A program made the position numbers and the translations under genes. Below the pieces are notes generated by a model that ran no database searches, was not told the origin of the DNA, and saw only the letters and a list, made by a program, of their open reading frames with translations. Below, one piece after another: positions 46,563 through 58,586 of a DNA stretch of 64,000 nt; the stretch's first letter is position 1, and the number at the start of each line of letters is the position of its first letter. The stretch spans positions 469,501 to 533,500 of the forward strand of contig CM029123.1 in NCBI GenBank assembly GCA_016859345.1, given 5' to 3'. Source of the stretch: Istiophorus platypterus (Eukaryota; Chordata; Actinopteri; Istiophoriformes; Istiophoridae).

Positions 46563-48194
46563 GCCAAAAAAATTCTAGGTCATTCTCAGCTTATATCTTA
46601 TATATCTTAAATATCTGAAAATCTTATATTTGATCTTTACTTTCTGTGCCCTCTCTTTGTTCAGACTCTTCCTCTCCTTCTCTTTGTTTTTTGTCTTACA
46701 TAATTTATTAGTCTCTCCTTTTGTCACTCTGTCTTACTCTTCTTTCCTTCCTATTTTTCCCATAGGGTTCCTATTCTCTACTACTGACCACATCTCTTTT
46801 TGCCCACCGTCCACCGTCCTCTCCCAGTATCAACAGGAGTGACAGGGGACCGAGAAAAGTTAGTGAATTGGACAGTTTTCACTTTATCAGCAAAAACATA
46901 CCCTGCTGAGAACACAGATGGGTTTTAACATGGCACAGATACACTTATACTCTTTGATGAAAAATAAAGTGTAAGGAAAATCTTAAGACAGAATGGACTT
47001 GTAGAAAGGCCAACGCTTCCAACTAAAGTATAAATACAATCAGGACATTAGTCTTTCAGTTTAAATACATTTAAGAATAAACCAAAAGAAAAATATGAAA
47101 AAAATCATCCATTCAAAAGAAATTTTCAAACTGGAAACCCACAATAGATGGAAAAACCAACCTTTGCCCATATGGTTTCACAGATTCTAAGAAATCTAAA
47201 TTATTTAGCCTTTTTACTTGCTGTATGTGCAATATGAAGCCTACATCAATGAACATTAACAAAAGAAATGAAAACAGCAAATGCCTTCAAAAATATATTT
47301 GGTATATAGTTATTTATTAATCATATCATCAAGTCCACATCAACCATATATTATGGGTAATTTTCCAAGATAAGCTGGCTGAGTCTGCACCCTGTTCAGA
47401 CTTTTTGGAAGACTGCAGAAAGTTGATTTGAGGGTCCTTGTGTAAGTTCAGATCTGGACAGCCATCAGCACTCACAAACTCCCTGGGAATTCACCTGATA
47501 ATTCTTTGAGTCTCTGCTAGTGCGGTGAAGTGCTTAGGCCTTTTCAGCAGTAGCACCCTCAGCATTGGTATAGACTCTAGATGGCATTGGCTTGGTCTCC
47601 TCCCTGTTGGACGACCTGCTGTACCTCCTGAACCACCCCTGGTACCTGTATTGTGCTCCTGCTGCAATTCCAAATGAAACAAAGAGATATAGCAACTAGG
47701 TTACGATAATGCATGTAAACATGTCTGATTTCTAGATTTAACCTGGTGTGTGGTTTACGTGAAAATGTGTTGATGTATGGAAACGACGCAGTCTTCAAAA
47801 ATAATCCAAAAAAGGCTTTTCTTGTATGATATAAGTGTACTCACTACATCAACACGTTTGTCAGGCCCCATGAATAATGAGTTAAAAAAAAAAACTGAAT
47901 GAAAATTCTTAAATATTGAAATGTTTTTTGACTATGGAGTACCAACCTCAAGATATGAAAAAAATAACATTGTTTTGGAAGCCTTACCAACCAGACAGCT
48001 TTTCTGAGAACAGTCACCGTTTACTGCAGCAAAATATGTAGCTCCTACGGTTAATAAACATAATTACATGTGTTCAATTACATATTTTGATTTAAGCGTT
48101 TGAAGGTACATGTGAATAAGTTTTACTGGCACATCAGCCTGAGGAAGCACAACAATTATATCGCATCATCATTATATCTATCCTTCTTTTCTCT

Positions 48195-48197
<3 letters not shown>
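46563..48197. other. Unassigned DNA
   Basis: No coding region supported. 46640-46850 is pyrimidine-rich. The overlapping minus frames at 47491-47798 have no recognisable domain. Confidence 0.4.
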
Positions 48198-48198
<1 letters not shown>

Positions 48199-48243
<45 letters not shown>

Positions 48244-48246
48244 GCA
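48199..48246. repeat. CA microsatellite
   Basis: CA tract ending in 'cgcacgcatac'. Confidence 0.97.
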
Positions 48247-49050
48247 TACACAAACACTCCAAATGATGTCTGCAGTTTTTTGCATACTGACTTTTGTAAT
48301 ACCTACACAAGTAATTCTTCCTGACACTGACTGATAGGTCATTGGCAGCTCTCCAAATGTTTGTCTTTGTAGTTGGGTGCAGCTCCTTTAACTGTATGTA
48401 CTGTATTTTTATCACCCAGGACAAAATAATTGATGTGGCACCTAACAGGATCACTTTGTTCTTCTAGCATAGATTTCTCCTTCAGGTGCAAATAGCTGCT
48501 AGAATACTTGTACATGATGTTTTAGTTTTTTTTAAGGTCACACATTTAAGTACATCCCTAACACAATGGTATGCCCATAAACATTACCACAGTCAATGAG
48601 GTGTGTATTATTAAATTGTTCCTCTATAGTTCCTCTATAGTTTGTTGTGCTGTTCATTGTACCAACATCAAGATACTCAGAATTGTAAGTGAAAGTTAAA
48701 AATAAATAAACAAATATAATATATCTTAAGTAATTTAAACTGCTCCAAATGTTCTCATATATTGATGTAAGATGTGACAGATGCTACAGGTAATCTTGCA
48801 ACCTGGGATTTATCTTGTCCAGTATTTGTAATTTTTCCTATTCTACAAAATCTGTTCACTACAAAGTCAAAGAGATTTGAATTTTTTTTGGCCAACTTTT
48901 ATTTTTATGAAATTTGTTTCTTAATTTCTTACTTATTTTAATCATTTAAATCATAAAAATTCACTGAGTTTTCATAGTCCTTTTTTTTTTAAACTTACTT
49001 ATGGAGTTACATTAATTGTGTTCAATGATAGAATGTTTTATGTTTTATTT
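48247..49050. other. Unassigned AT-rich DNA
   Basis: Nothing recognised apart from T-runs and an exact tandem of 'gttcctctata' near 48618-48640. Confidence 0.4.
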
Positions 49051-49059
49051 AGACTACAT

Positions 49060-49215
49060 TGATGTGACTGTATTTTATTTGACTGCCCATTTTCTGCTAT
49101 ATTATACTTCTACTCAAATATATGTCAAAAGAAAATTTTATACATTTTACTCCACAACATTTATATCTCCACCTTTGTTAGTTCTTACTTTGCACATTTA
49201 AACTGTACACACAAA
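49060..49215 (+). mobile_element. hAT-like non-autonomous element fragment
   Basis: Phrases 'tatacttctactc', 'cattttactccacaacattt' and 'gttcttactttgcacattta' follow the pattern of a very common fish non-autonomous repeat whose fuller copy lies at 54.93-55.68 kb. Ends not defined. Confidence 0.5.
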
Positions 49216-50620
49216 TTTTATGATCAGACTATTAGTAAACTGTCACAGATATTATCTCTTTAGTAGAAAGTAGTTCCAGTGCACTGTCATAGCTCAGGGA
49301 ATCCAGAGAATGTTGATTTATAAAAAAATAGTGAAATTTGACATGGGGTGGATCAAATTAAACCTACTTGCAGGTCGTCACTCAAGGAGAATGGAAAAAT
49401 ATTTTGTTACTCAAATTTTGGTGAATTAATCCCTTAACCTTGTTACATTCAAATACCAACTTTCTATCATTCAAGGGAGAAATCTTCAGTCAAACACTGG
49501 CCCCTGCCACAATGCTGTTGACAAACATAGTCTCAGGTGGCCTGAGCTATCTCCAAAGCACTGTGGCAGTGCTGGAGAATGGTCTGGCTGCAGCATTATC
49601 ATTCCGCTATAGAAAAAAAAGTGCTCTGGCTTTTTTATATTTCTTTAAATCAATCCCACTCATCTTATGCAGGGCTAACACCAGGATGCAACAACAATGC
49701 ATCTGCAAAATAGTGTGTGGGGGGGATTTGGTGAAACATTTACATATGGGGAGCCCTGTGCACAAGTGTGCTTATTGATGCAGGTTGAAAGGTACTGCAA
49801 TATGAAGCAGTAGATGGTTAGTGAGTGAATTTAGCAATGAATAGTGAGGGAAGCAAACTGGCTTTCTCTCAGCTTTAGGAGGATCTGCTGACAAGACTGG
49901 TATATGACAAATATGAGGTGGGTGAAAATTCCATATTTTGTAAGTGTGAACATCCCACACCCATCCCCTAAGTGGATTACGCACCTACATCTTCCAACAC
50001 TTTCATATCTGTTATCCCCTTTTGATGATTTGTACCTAATTCATGTAATTCAAACCTTCTCAGATAAAAACAATAATTACCTGAAGAGGTCAAGGACCAA
50101 AGAACTGTTCTGACTTACAGTGTCTTTGTGTATGGATCTGACTAATCTGACTCCTGTTTATATTAAATGAGAAGCTTATTTAATGCAGGAACAAAGGTGT
50201 ATAGTGTAAGCTGTTATTGTGAGTATGAATGATGATATTCTATTATGTTAAAGTGAGTTTGAATACTGATATACTTAATTGTTCCAGTGACCCTGAAAGA
50301 GGGATATGCTATCTCCCTGACCCCATTCTCATGTGCTGCTGAATTACAGAGGAAAGCAGGATGGAGGAGGTGGAGAGAGAATAAGAATGATCCTTGACTC
50401 TGTCATTATATAGGGTATGTTGGTATGTACACTCTATATTTGCCCCTCTTTTCGTCAGTGTTTATTGCCTTTAATCCTTAAAATGATGGTGCAGTGGAAT
50501 AGAAAAAAAAAGCCTCCTTCAATTAAGGAGGCATGAAATCTTCCTGCCTCCCTGGACACCTTGTTTGCTTTTAAAATTATTTTCCTTGATTATCTACTTT
50601 TGTTCAGTTTCTTGTTTTCA
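49216..50620. other. Unassigned, partly complex single-copy DNA
   Basis: 49450-49640 is more complex and GC-richer, with a 112-codon plus frame (49440-49778) lacking any domain. It could be conserved non-coding DNA. The rest is AT-rich. Confidence 0.35.
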
Positions 50621-50662
50621 GTTCATTCTTTCCAGTTTTAAGAAAAACTGGAAAGAATGAAC
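50621..50662. repeat. Perfect inverted repeat (19-bp arms, 4-nt loop)
   Basis: 'gttcattctttccagtttt' at 50621-50639 is exactly complementary to 50644-50662. The loop is 'aaga'. No U-run or gene adjoins it. Confidence 0.93.
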
Positions 50663-51138
50663 ATCTACTAACTGTTATACCTTAAATGCTCTAAAGAGTC
50701 ATCCATGGAGTTAAAAGATACTTATCAACTGTGTAAATAATTTCAAGTGACTTACTCCAACATAGAGTGAAGTGTAAGAGGAAACTTTAGACCAAATGTA
50801 AAACGTTTTGGGAAATTAGACACAAAATTATTTGTGTTCTCACTTAGAGTTAAATGAGAACATTGATTCAATTCTCATGTCTAAACAGTTGTCCTGAAAC
50901 TGCAGCCAGCTGCTGGTAAGCTTAGCTTAGAAAACTGACTGGAAACAGGGAAAAAAGTTGTTTCACCAATTAGCTCACCTATGATGCTCACTTATTAACA
51001 TACTGTATCATGCTGTACTAATTAACATGCTGTTGGTTACTTGTTGTCACCATACAGTTCCCAGACAACTTTAATTTTTTCTTTTTCTTGTTAGTCTAAA
51101 ACCAAAGAATGTGCATCCTACTCTTCTTTCTTTCTCTG
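50663..51138. other. Unassigned DNA
   Basis: Nothing recognised. Confidence 0.4.
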
Positions 51139-51164
51139 TAAGGGTTAGGGTTAGGGTTAGGGTT
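51139..51164. repeat. Short interstitial telomere-type repeat
   Basis: About four uninterrupted TTAGGG units, the vertebrate telomere motif, in non-telomeric context. Confidence 0.9.
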
Positions 51165-51800
51165 GTTCTAACCTCTGAACATGTGTGTTAGAAAAGTGCT
51201 GTTCCACTATGAGCCCCCTCTTCATGGCCATGAGCCTCCAGAGCACCCTCATAGAATCGCCAAGTAAGTGGAACTCACCTTCATCATTTTATGTTCTTAT
51301 GTTTTTAATTGGGTTGGGAATTGGGTTGTGAAAAAAACAGTATATTTTCTTATTAATCTTGTGTGTCTTTACTCACACTACATATTTGAATCAGTATTAT
51401 TGCATTTATAACTTTTATGCTCAATCTGTAAACGTCCAATGGTCAGGATCTGGGTGTAACCAAACATTAATTTTGTCTCTTGCAATTCTAAAGAAGTTTA
51501 TTCATAGAAGATGGCTGCATCCTCAAAAATGTTAAAAATTTCAAAAGAGAGAAAGACAATTTGAATAAAAATTCAAAAGAAAAGAAAGAAAATGTACCTG
51601 CAGATGGCTGGGAAATGTGAGTCTGAGTCATCCTCTGCAGTAAAGCTCATTTTATTCATGTTCATGTTCATTTGTTTTTATGTTATAATAAATTTTTTGA
51701 CAGCGGCCAGGAAATCAGATTGCCACTCAAACTGCAGTCAGGTGATCAAAGTTTATCACTTACCAGGAGTTCATCTGATCCCCCAACAGATCATTAAGTT
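51165..51800. other. Unassigned DNA
   Basis: No gene supported. Confidence 0.4.
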
Positions 51801-51805
51801 AATTA

Positions 51806-51944
51806 ATTTAATTATTATGGACCCTATTATTATAATTATTAGTTTTACTATTAGTCTCATTATTATTATACATCTTTATGTGGTGGCTGTATTGTGCTAT
51901 ATTCTCTTTCCTCCTTCCTGCCCTCCTGCCTGCCCAACCCCCCG

Positions 51945-51976
<32 letters not shown>

Positions 51977-52304
51977 TTTCTCTCTCTTCCTCTTTCTTTC
52001 ACTCTCAACCCAGTTAGTTGAGGCAGATGGCTGTCCGGCATGATATGGGTTCTGTTCAAGATTCCTACATATTAAAAAGGACCTTTTCCTTGCCGCTGTC
52101 ACCAAGTAATGCCCATAGGGAGTGTTGGGTCTCTTTAAATACAAAAACTATAGAGTACGGTCTAGACCCGCTGTAATTGAAAAGTGCCCTGAGACAACCT
52201 CGGTTATGATTTCATTCTATATATATATTGAGTTGAACTGAATTGAATTGAATTGAATTGAAATTGAATTGAATTGAATTGAATTGAATTGAATTGAATT
52301 GAAT
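51806..52304 (+). mobile_element. L2-clade LINE, 3' end fragment with long GAATT tail (copy 9)
   Basis: Standard L2 3' landmarks: ATT-rich part, CT run at 51945-51990, 'tcaacccagttagttgagg', 'gggtctctttaaatac' and 'ctagacccgct'. It is followed by an expanded 'gaatt' pentamer array at about 52230-52304. The 'ctacctgttaaaagggagtt' landmark is diverged. Confidence 0.92.
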
Positions 52305-53346
52305 CAGATCTGGTATCAGCAAGTTAGCTCCACAAAAGTCAAACATCTGTGGTTGCCATCATAAAAATAGCAGTTATGATTAGATACACCTGCACTGCCC
52401 TTACTGATAGAGCCATATGAGCTGGGCATATCCTTTAATTATCCTGTGGCAGTGGTCACCCTTCATGGCGATATTCAAAAGTTTTGTCGTCTTGAATTGA
52501 CTGTCAGTGTTAGGGTTCTGTAATCTTTGAGGCCCCTGAAGCAACAAAAGAGAGAGAGGGAGAGAGAGAGAAAGAGATAGAGACTAGTTCAAATAGCACT
52601 GTAACTAAACATAATCCTGACCAGAAATACCATAAAATCTTGGAAAATACCTACAAATCCATCTTAGAGAGATACATGAGAGAGAGAGGGAAGAGGAAGT
52701 AAGAGAGACAGGTTAAAGGAGGAATAAGGAAAGGATCACAGACAGAGAAGGAGAAAGAGAAACCCTCATTCTCAACCTATTCCTGTTCCTCCTGTCTAGA
52801 GAGAAAAAAAGTGAGCAGAGTGTCTGATAGGCAATCCCTAATTAACTGCCTCCTGAGTCTATTTCATAATGTCAGTGACTGTCTGAAGAGGATAGCCTGT
52901 GTGAGATTACACAGCACTACACATCACAACTCCGCAGAAGCATGGCTAGTTCTCACTTCAATACAAGAGAACTTTTTTTTTATACATTCCATCATAAACC
53001 AGGAGTTGCTCTAGCAATTTTGGCGCCCTAGGTGATATTAGGATTTGGTATCCTATATTTCTATAAAAAACTCAAAACCCCCCCCCCAAAAAAAACACAG
53101 TGAGCCACGGTGTTACACTGAGTGACTTATTCCTACAATACTATGACTACATACACACTGTAGATTATTTTGACTCAGTCCCACATATGCTGTCCTGCTG
53201 CCAGAACTCAGTAGACTTGTGGCAGGTGAGTGCCTCATGCACGTGCCAAGGATGCCACAGGATTTATCATATCATTCCTCATGTATATGTACATTTTTGA
53301 TGGAGTATCACCACATTAAGAAATGGTGGCTTTTACATTAACTACC
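52305..53346. other. Unassigned DNA, partly GA-rich
   Basis: An AG-rich stretch (52545-52770) and a C-run/A-run near 53078-53097. No supported gene. Confidence 0.45.
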
Positions 53347-53665
53347 ACCTGCTGCCTCATGATTCTGATCAACACCCACTGTCTCAATTATTATTCTCAT
53401 TACTATTACTATTTTATTTAGTCCTATTAGTAATATCATGTAATAATCATGTATATATTAGTAATATCTATGCTCTCTCTCCTCCCACCCGCCCCCTTCT
53501 CTCTCCCTCTCTCTCTCCCTCTTTCACTCTCAACCCAGCCAGTTGAGGCAGATGGCCGCCCACCATGAGAATCTGGTCTAGACCTGCTCTATATGAAAAG
53601 TACCCTGAGAGATGTACCCTCTGTTATGATATGGTGCTATTTAATAAAAATGAATTGAATTGATT
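53347..53665 (+). mobile_element. L2-clade LINE, 3' end fragment with internal deletion (copy 10)
   Basis: Begins 'tgcctcatgattctgatcaa' and runs to 'tcaacccagccagttgagg' and 'cgcccaccatgaga', then jumps directly to 'tctggtctagacctgctcta'. About 110 bp that all other copies have is missing. Ends in an ATGAATTGAATT tail. Confidence 0.92.
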
Positions 53666-53855
53666 TTTTAAAAAACTGATCAAAATTAAGGAAAAAAGCC
53701 AAAATCACCATAATAAAAACACAAAATATATAATGTAATGCTGCAGCTAATTAGCAAAGCCAGTTATATCAGGTCACATATTACATAAACAGACAAGATA
53801 TGACAACATATATATTTATTCAAGTCTGTGTGTATGTGTATAATTTAACCTTAAA
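53666..53855. other. Unassigned AT-rich spacer
   Basis: Nothing recognised. Confidence 0.5.
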
Positions 53856-53856
53856 C

Positions 53857-53962
53857 AATATAATATAATATAATATAATATAATATAATATAATATAATA
53901 TAATATAATATAATATAATATAATATAATATAATATAATATAATATAATATAATATAATATA
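53857..53962. repeat. ATAAT pentanucleotide array
   Basis: About 21 perfect units of TAATA over 106 bp with no visible interruption. Confidence 0.98.
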
Positions 53963-54930
53963 TGCTAAGAAGTCTAGACCAAAGTAATGGACCAATTTAC
54001 ACTGACATCCCTAGCGATAGCCATTAGTGTGGATTAAAATATAGAATAACTAATAGTACTATTAATGCTATTAATGGCCTAACCTCTGGTAGCATATTAT
54101 CTTGCAATATCTGTAATTTATTGAATCAAACTAAAAGATCTCAGTTTTGAACATTGCATTGTTCACTGGACTTTTTTTTTTAATTGGGAAGAGTCAGATT
54201 TTGGCATTGTACACTACTTCGTTTGGCCCTGACCAACACTGATAAACACGAGTATTAACATGATAAGTGCATTAATCCAAAATGAAAGGATAAATTTATT
54301 TCAGATTACATAAACAGTTGGTTGTTGTTGCAGTAGAACACTCTACAGACAAAATGAAACTAGCCAGATTGTGTCTCTGAAAAAAGAACCAAACAAACAT
54401 CAGAAAACTTTTTTTTCATGATGTAAACTGGTTCTGGATTAGTATATATGAGCTACAAAGCTTTATTTGAGCTCAGTAATGATGAAGTGAATACCGGGGG
54501 GAGAAGAGGGTGCGAGAACAGAGTGACAGAAAAAGAGAGTATTAAGGTTCTCTGATGTTAAGACTGAGACTGAGGCATGATACAAGCTTCTGAGATACTA
54601 AAGCTAAAAAGCAAAAATAAATTTAGAAATAACACAACCTCCACACTCCAGAAACAACAACAAAAAAATATTATCATAAAAGTCCACTTTTTGACAAACA
54701 CTGCTACACTACAACCTACAATCAGCTGTGGTATCTTGTACTATAAATGAACATCTCTTTCTCCTTACTGAGGATAAAAAAACCTTAAAAAAACAAACAA
54801 ATTTAAATGTTGATGTTGTTCTTTCTGCTCAATTTTGTTATTTAGTTTTGCATTGTGGCAGCACATGTATCTTGTTTTTACTGAGTTTGTGGCCACAATC
54901 TCTGTGTATTTAATTCCTAATTTACAAGAG
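53963..54930. other. Unassigned AT-rich DNA
   Basis: No gene supported. Confidence 0.4.
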
Positions 54931-54933
54931 ACA

Positions 54934-55679
54934 CAGTGGTAAAAAGTAACCAAGTACAATCATTCATGCATTGTATGTGAGTATAAATAGGTTATGCTAC
55001 CTTATACTTCCACTTCACAAGTATTGAATTTTCTACCCCACTACATTTATTTGACAGCTTTAGTTTACTTTAAGATGAATATTTTAGATGAAAGATAAGA
55101 GAGCAAGCTTTTAAAATAAACACATGGTTAATAAGTAAACCAGTGGTTTCCAACCTTTTTGGCTTCAGAAGTCTTACAAAAAGCAGTGTGTAGTCAGGGT
55201 CACATTTCAGATGTCTGATTTTTCCATGTAAACTTCAAAAAATCCAATTTCGTACCAAAAATTAAAAATTAGGCAAAAAACCCAAAAACTAAAAAGAAAT
55301 TTGTGCAACTGAACCTTTTTTTTTCTTCTTTCCTCTTGCATTAATCATCTGAAAACCCCTCAGATTTATCTGGTGTCTCTCTTTATAAAACTGTATATAT
55401 CCCATAAAATTGTACACAGTAGCTCCACCGCTAGCAGTTAAGACAGAAACATGCTGCTTCACTCTGATGCTTAAGGAATAATCATCTAAAGATATCATAT
55501 ACAATATTATATCAGTCAAAGCGACCAAACCAGTACTTTTACTTTAATATTTTCTCTACATTTTGCTGACACCTATGTACTTTTACTTTTCTATTTTTTC
55601 TTGCAGGATTTTTATGTTGTAATGGAGCATTTTTACACTGATATATTGGTACTTTGTTTATAAGTACTTCTTCCAACAC
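54934..55679 (+). mobile_element. hAT-like non-autonomous transposon
   Basis: The left end 'cagtggtaaaaagtaaccaa' and the right end 'gtacttcttccaacactg' are the termini of a common fish non-autonomous DNA element with characteristic 'ctacatttatttgacagctt' near the left and 'gtacttttactttaatattt' near the right. The flanks 'aagagaca' and 'ctaagaca' could be a decayed 8-bp target duplication, the length expected for hAT. Between about 55120 and 55530 it contains sequence that may be extra. No transposase. Confidence 0.7.
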
Positions 55680-55964
55680 TGCTAAGACAGCAGGTCATTA
55701 TGCAATTAGCTCATGGACTGAACCTGGTACTGACCACCAGGACACAGACTGCAAGTTCAGCGACAGAATTTCTATTAGGTCCCAAGCGGTTCAGGATGGT
55801 GTCCATGTGACCATTTGTATATTAAAACTGAGGACACATGGGAATTTTGTAACAAAAGCAAGAAATATTTTTGTCTAAGGTTATTATATACATACACAGT
55901 ATAAATATACAAAATGCCAGTTAATTTGTTTTACAGTAATACAGATATTGTGTTCATTTCGCTC
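55680..55964. other. Short segment sharing sequence with 31.8 kb and 56.6 kb
   Basis: 'aagacagcaggtcattatgc' resembles 31845-31865. 55791-55814 is the source or copy of the 24-bp patch found at 56629-56652. Confidence 0.6.
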
Positions 55965-55965
55965 C

Positions 55966-56790
55966 CAGAATGCAGGCTTACATGAGTCTCCACAAGTCGA
56001 ATGGGGGCCAGAGCTTTCATTTATCAGGCTCCTCTGCTGTTGAACCATCTTCCAGTTTGGGTCCAGGAGGCAGACACCCTCTCCACATTTAAGAGTCAGC
56101 TTCAATCCTTCCTCTTTGATATAGCTTATGGTTAGATCTGGCACAGGATTAGCTCAAGCCATCCCCTCACTATGCTGCTATAGGCCTAGACTGCCTAGAA
56201 CTATGCAAAGATCTCCCCATTCCTCTGCTTCCTCCTCTCTCCCCATATACATTAACACCTCAAAAAAGCTAGCTACTAACTGTCCTCCCTCCCTCTCCCG
56301 CTGTTTTGTGCTTTCTTGTCTCTGTCCTCTCTCCTCTTGTCGCTTTTCTGATGCTCCTGAGTCTGGATCAATGGTTGCAGACCACCTGATGCCCCATATA
56401 TATACGTGTGTGTATATATATATATGTGTGTGTATATAGAGCTATTAGCTATTAGTCTAATTACTGTGCTTTGCTCTTACTCCTCCCTCCTGCCCCGGCT
56501 TTTCTCTTGCTCTCTTCCTCTCTCTCCCTCTCTTTCACTCTCAACCCAGTCAGTCAAGGCAGACAGCCTCCCAACTTGAGCCAGGATCTGTTCACTGTTT
56601 CTACCTGTTAAAAGGGAGTTTTTGTTGCTCAGGATGGTGTCCATGTGACCATGCGCTTGCTCATGGTGGAAATGCTGGGTCTCTGTAAATAATAACTATA
56701 AAGACTCTTGTCTAGACCTGCTCTATATGAAAAGTACCCTGAGATAACGTCTGTTATGACGTGGGGCCTTATTTAATTTAATTTAATTTC
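55966..56790 (+). pseudogene. L2-clade LINE, polyprotein C-terminus and 3' end (copy 11)
   Basis: The beginning translates to the L2 C-terminal region: an 'ARAFIYQAPLL'-type stretch, 'HLPVWVQEADTLSTFKSQ' and 'SFLFDIAY' (about 56000-56130), with frame breaks. The 3' untranslated landmarks follow, including an AT/GT run at 56397-56437. At 56629-56652 the usual 'gctgctgtcgcca' sequence is replaced by 24 bp identical to 55791-55814. Ends near 56790 with an ATTTAATTT tail instead of GAATT. Confidence 0.9.
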
Positions 56791-57453
56791 TTTGCTTAAG
56801 TTTTCTTTCTAATAATCAGTTTTAATTATAAAGTATGTAGTACAAGCCTATATCTAATGTGCCACATCGCATCACATCCATCCTTGTGGCTAATGTAGAT
56901 CCCGTGCATGAAGACACAGTTTCATTTTTGTCGATTTACAGGTCTTCAACTGTAAAAAAGACAACCTTTTATGCAGTAGAGACTCAGTTAATGTTGACAG
57001 GATCTTCTGGAGATTGGCGGTGTGAATATGATGGACTAGCCAGCATGAAATGAAAAACTACTGCTTTGTTTTCATTGAAACATAACTACATGGCAACACC
57101 TTGGATGCAGCCATTGAGCTGGATGGGCAAACTCACTACTGGAAGTTCAGGGAATTGTCGCTGTCTGGTGGAACTTGTGATGAGTGTTGATATCAGCAAG
57201 GAAAGGTGCACAAATGCTGTGATTGCGTACAATAATTTTTTTCTGCTTGTGGAGTTTACAATTTGAAGTTCTTAAAGGTAAGAGTGCTCACTTTTTCCTT
57301 GTAGAATGTGTGTTGTTCAACTCTGCTCTGTGTTTGCAAGATCTAAAAGGAACAATATTTCATTTCCCTGTATGTCAAGGATACTGTATATGCGGAAATG
57401 ACAATAAGCCTGAACCTGACTCAAAGCCTCAGCAAATCTTGCCCAGAGTAGTC
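56791..57453. other. Unassigned DNA
   Basis: No gene supported. Open frames at 56859-57498 are short and domain-free. Confidence 0.4.
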
Positions 57454-57941
57454 TACACTCACCAAGCCCTTTATTCGGGGTACCTGTACAGCTGCTAATA
57501 TTTGCAATTATCCAATCAGCAAATCATATGCAAGCAATTAAATGCATTCAATCCTGCAGATATAGGTCAGGTGTTCCAGTTAATGTTCACATCAAACATC
57601 AGAATGGGGAAAAAGTATGATCTCAGTGACTTTCACCCTGGTAAGATTGTTGGTGGCAGGCTGGTTTGAATGTTTCTGAAAGTGGTGATTTCCAGCACTC
57701 TAGAGTTTACTCGGGATGGAGCCAACAAGAAAAAATATCCAGTGAACATCAGGTCTTGTTCATGAGAGAGGTCAGAGGAGACTGGCTAGACTGGTTGGAA
57801 CTGACAGAATGGAGCCGGCCTGTCTTGTTGCAACAGTTCAGGCTGGTGGTGGTATGTAATGGTGTGGGGGATGTATTTCGGGCCCCTCAATACCAATCAA
57901 TGATGGTGTGTGCTGTATGTGTAAAATATGATACAAAGTAG
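57454..57941 (+). pseudogene. Tc1-like transposon fossil with large internal deletion (copy 3)
   Basis: The left end 'tacactcaccaagccctttat' marks the inverted repeat of a different fish Tc1 family from copies 1 and 2. The transposase 5' part follows ('gaatggggaaaaagtatgat', 'agtgactttcaccctgg', 'gaaaaaatatccagtgaaca', 'gaggtcagaggaga'). The sequence then jumps to the catalytic-core DNA 'ttcaggctggtggtggt...gtgtgggggat' near 57838-57875. The 91-codon frame at 57666-57941 fuses these two parts. The DDE catalytic core is mostly deleted and no right end is present. Inactive. Confidence 0.88.
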
Positions 57942-58586
57942 ATGTCAGCCATTGGAAGAGTAAACAAGCACATTTGCTAGCTTTTATAGTATTGAAGGCC
58001 CTGGTGAACTAAATAAGCTGATGACCTTTCTATGAGAGCCAATTGACATAGGAGTCATACCCTCATCTTAAAACAGGAGTCATACCCCCTTCCTAACATC
58101 AAAGTCCCACCTTAACATCTGAAACACAAACAAAACAATACAAAAAACAAAGTTGAAAAGATAATACCATAATGAAATAATAAGAGCATCACACATTCCC
58201 TCAGTTTTAAACAGTCTTTTTCAGAGATCCCCATTGCACTACAATGGCTATTACCCAAAAATATATGAATATTATCCTGGGTTCATGAATATTGTCCAAT
58301 TTTCATATTTTTATTTCTGACAAAAAATGAGTGGTTTCTGTTTGTCTTTTGCATAACTGGCAATACACAGAACAACTCATATCCATTGCCTCCGCATTGT
58401 ATTGTAGCCAGCCTCATTTGCTATTATCTCCAAACCTCCATCTCTCACAGAAATTTCTATGTGTTGGTACTTCGTCCTCAGTGGTGTGTTTTTCAGTGTG
58501 TTTTCTTAGATAATGTCAATTTAGATAGCCAGCTAGCTATGTTTCTGAACAATTTTTAGGCCTATTTAGGGATGAGTCTTCACAGA

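Noticed and set aside
49440..49778. 112-codon plus frame in a GC-richer block
   Set aside because: No recognisable domain or start context. I kept it only as possible single-copy DNA.
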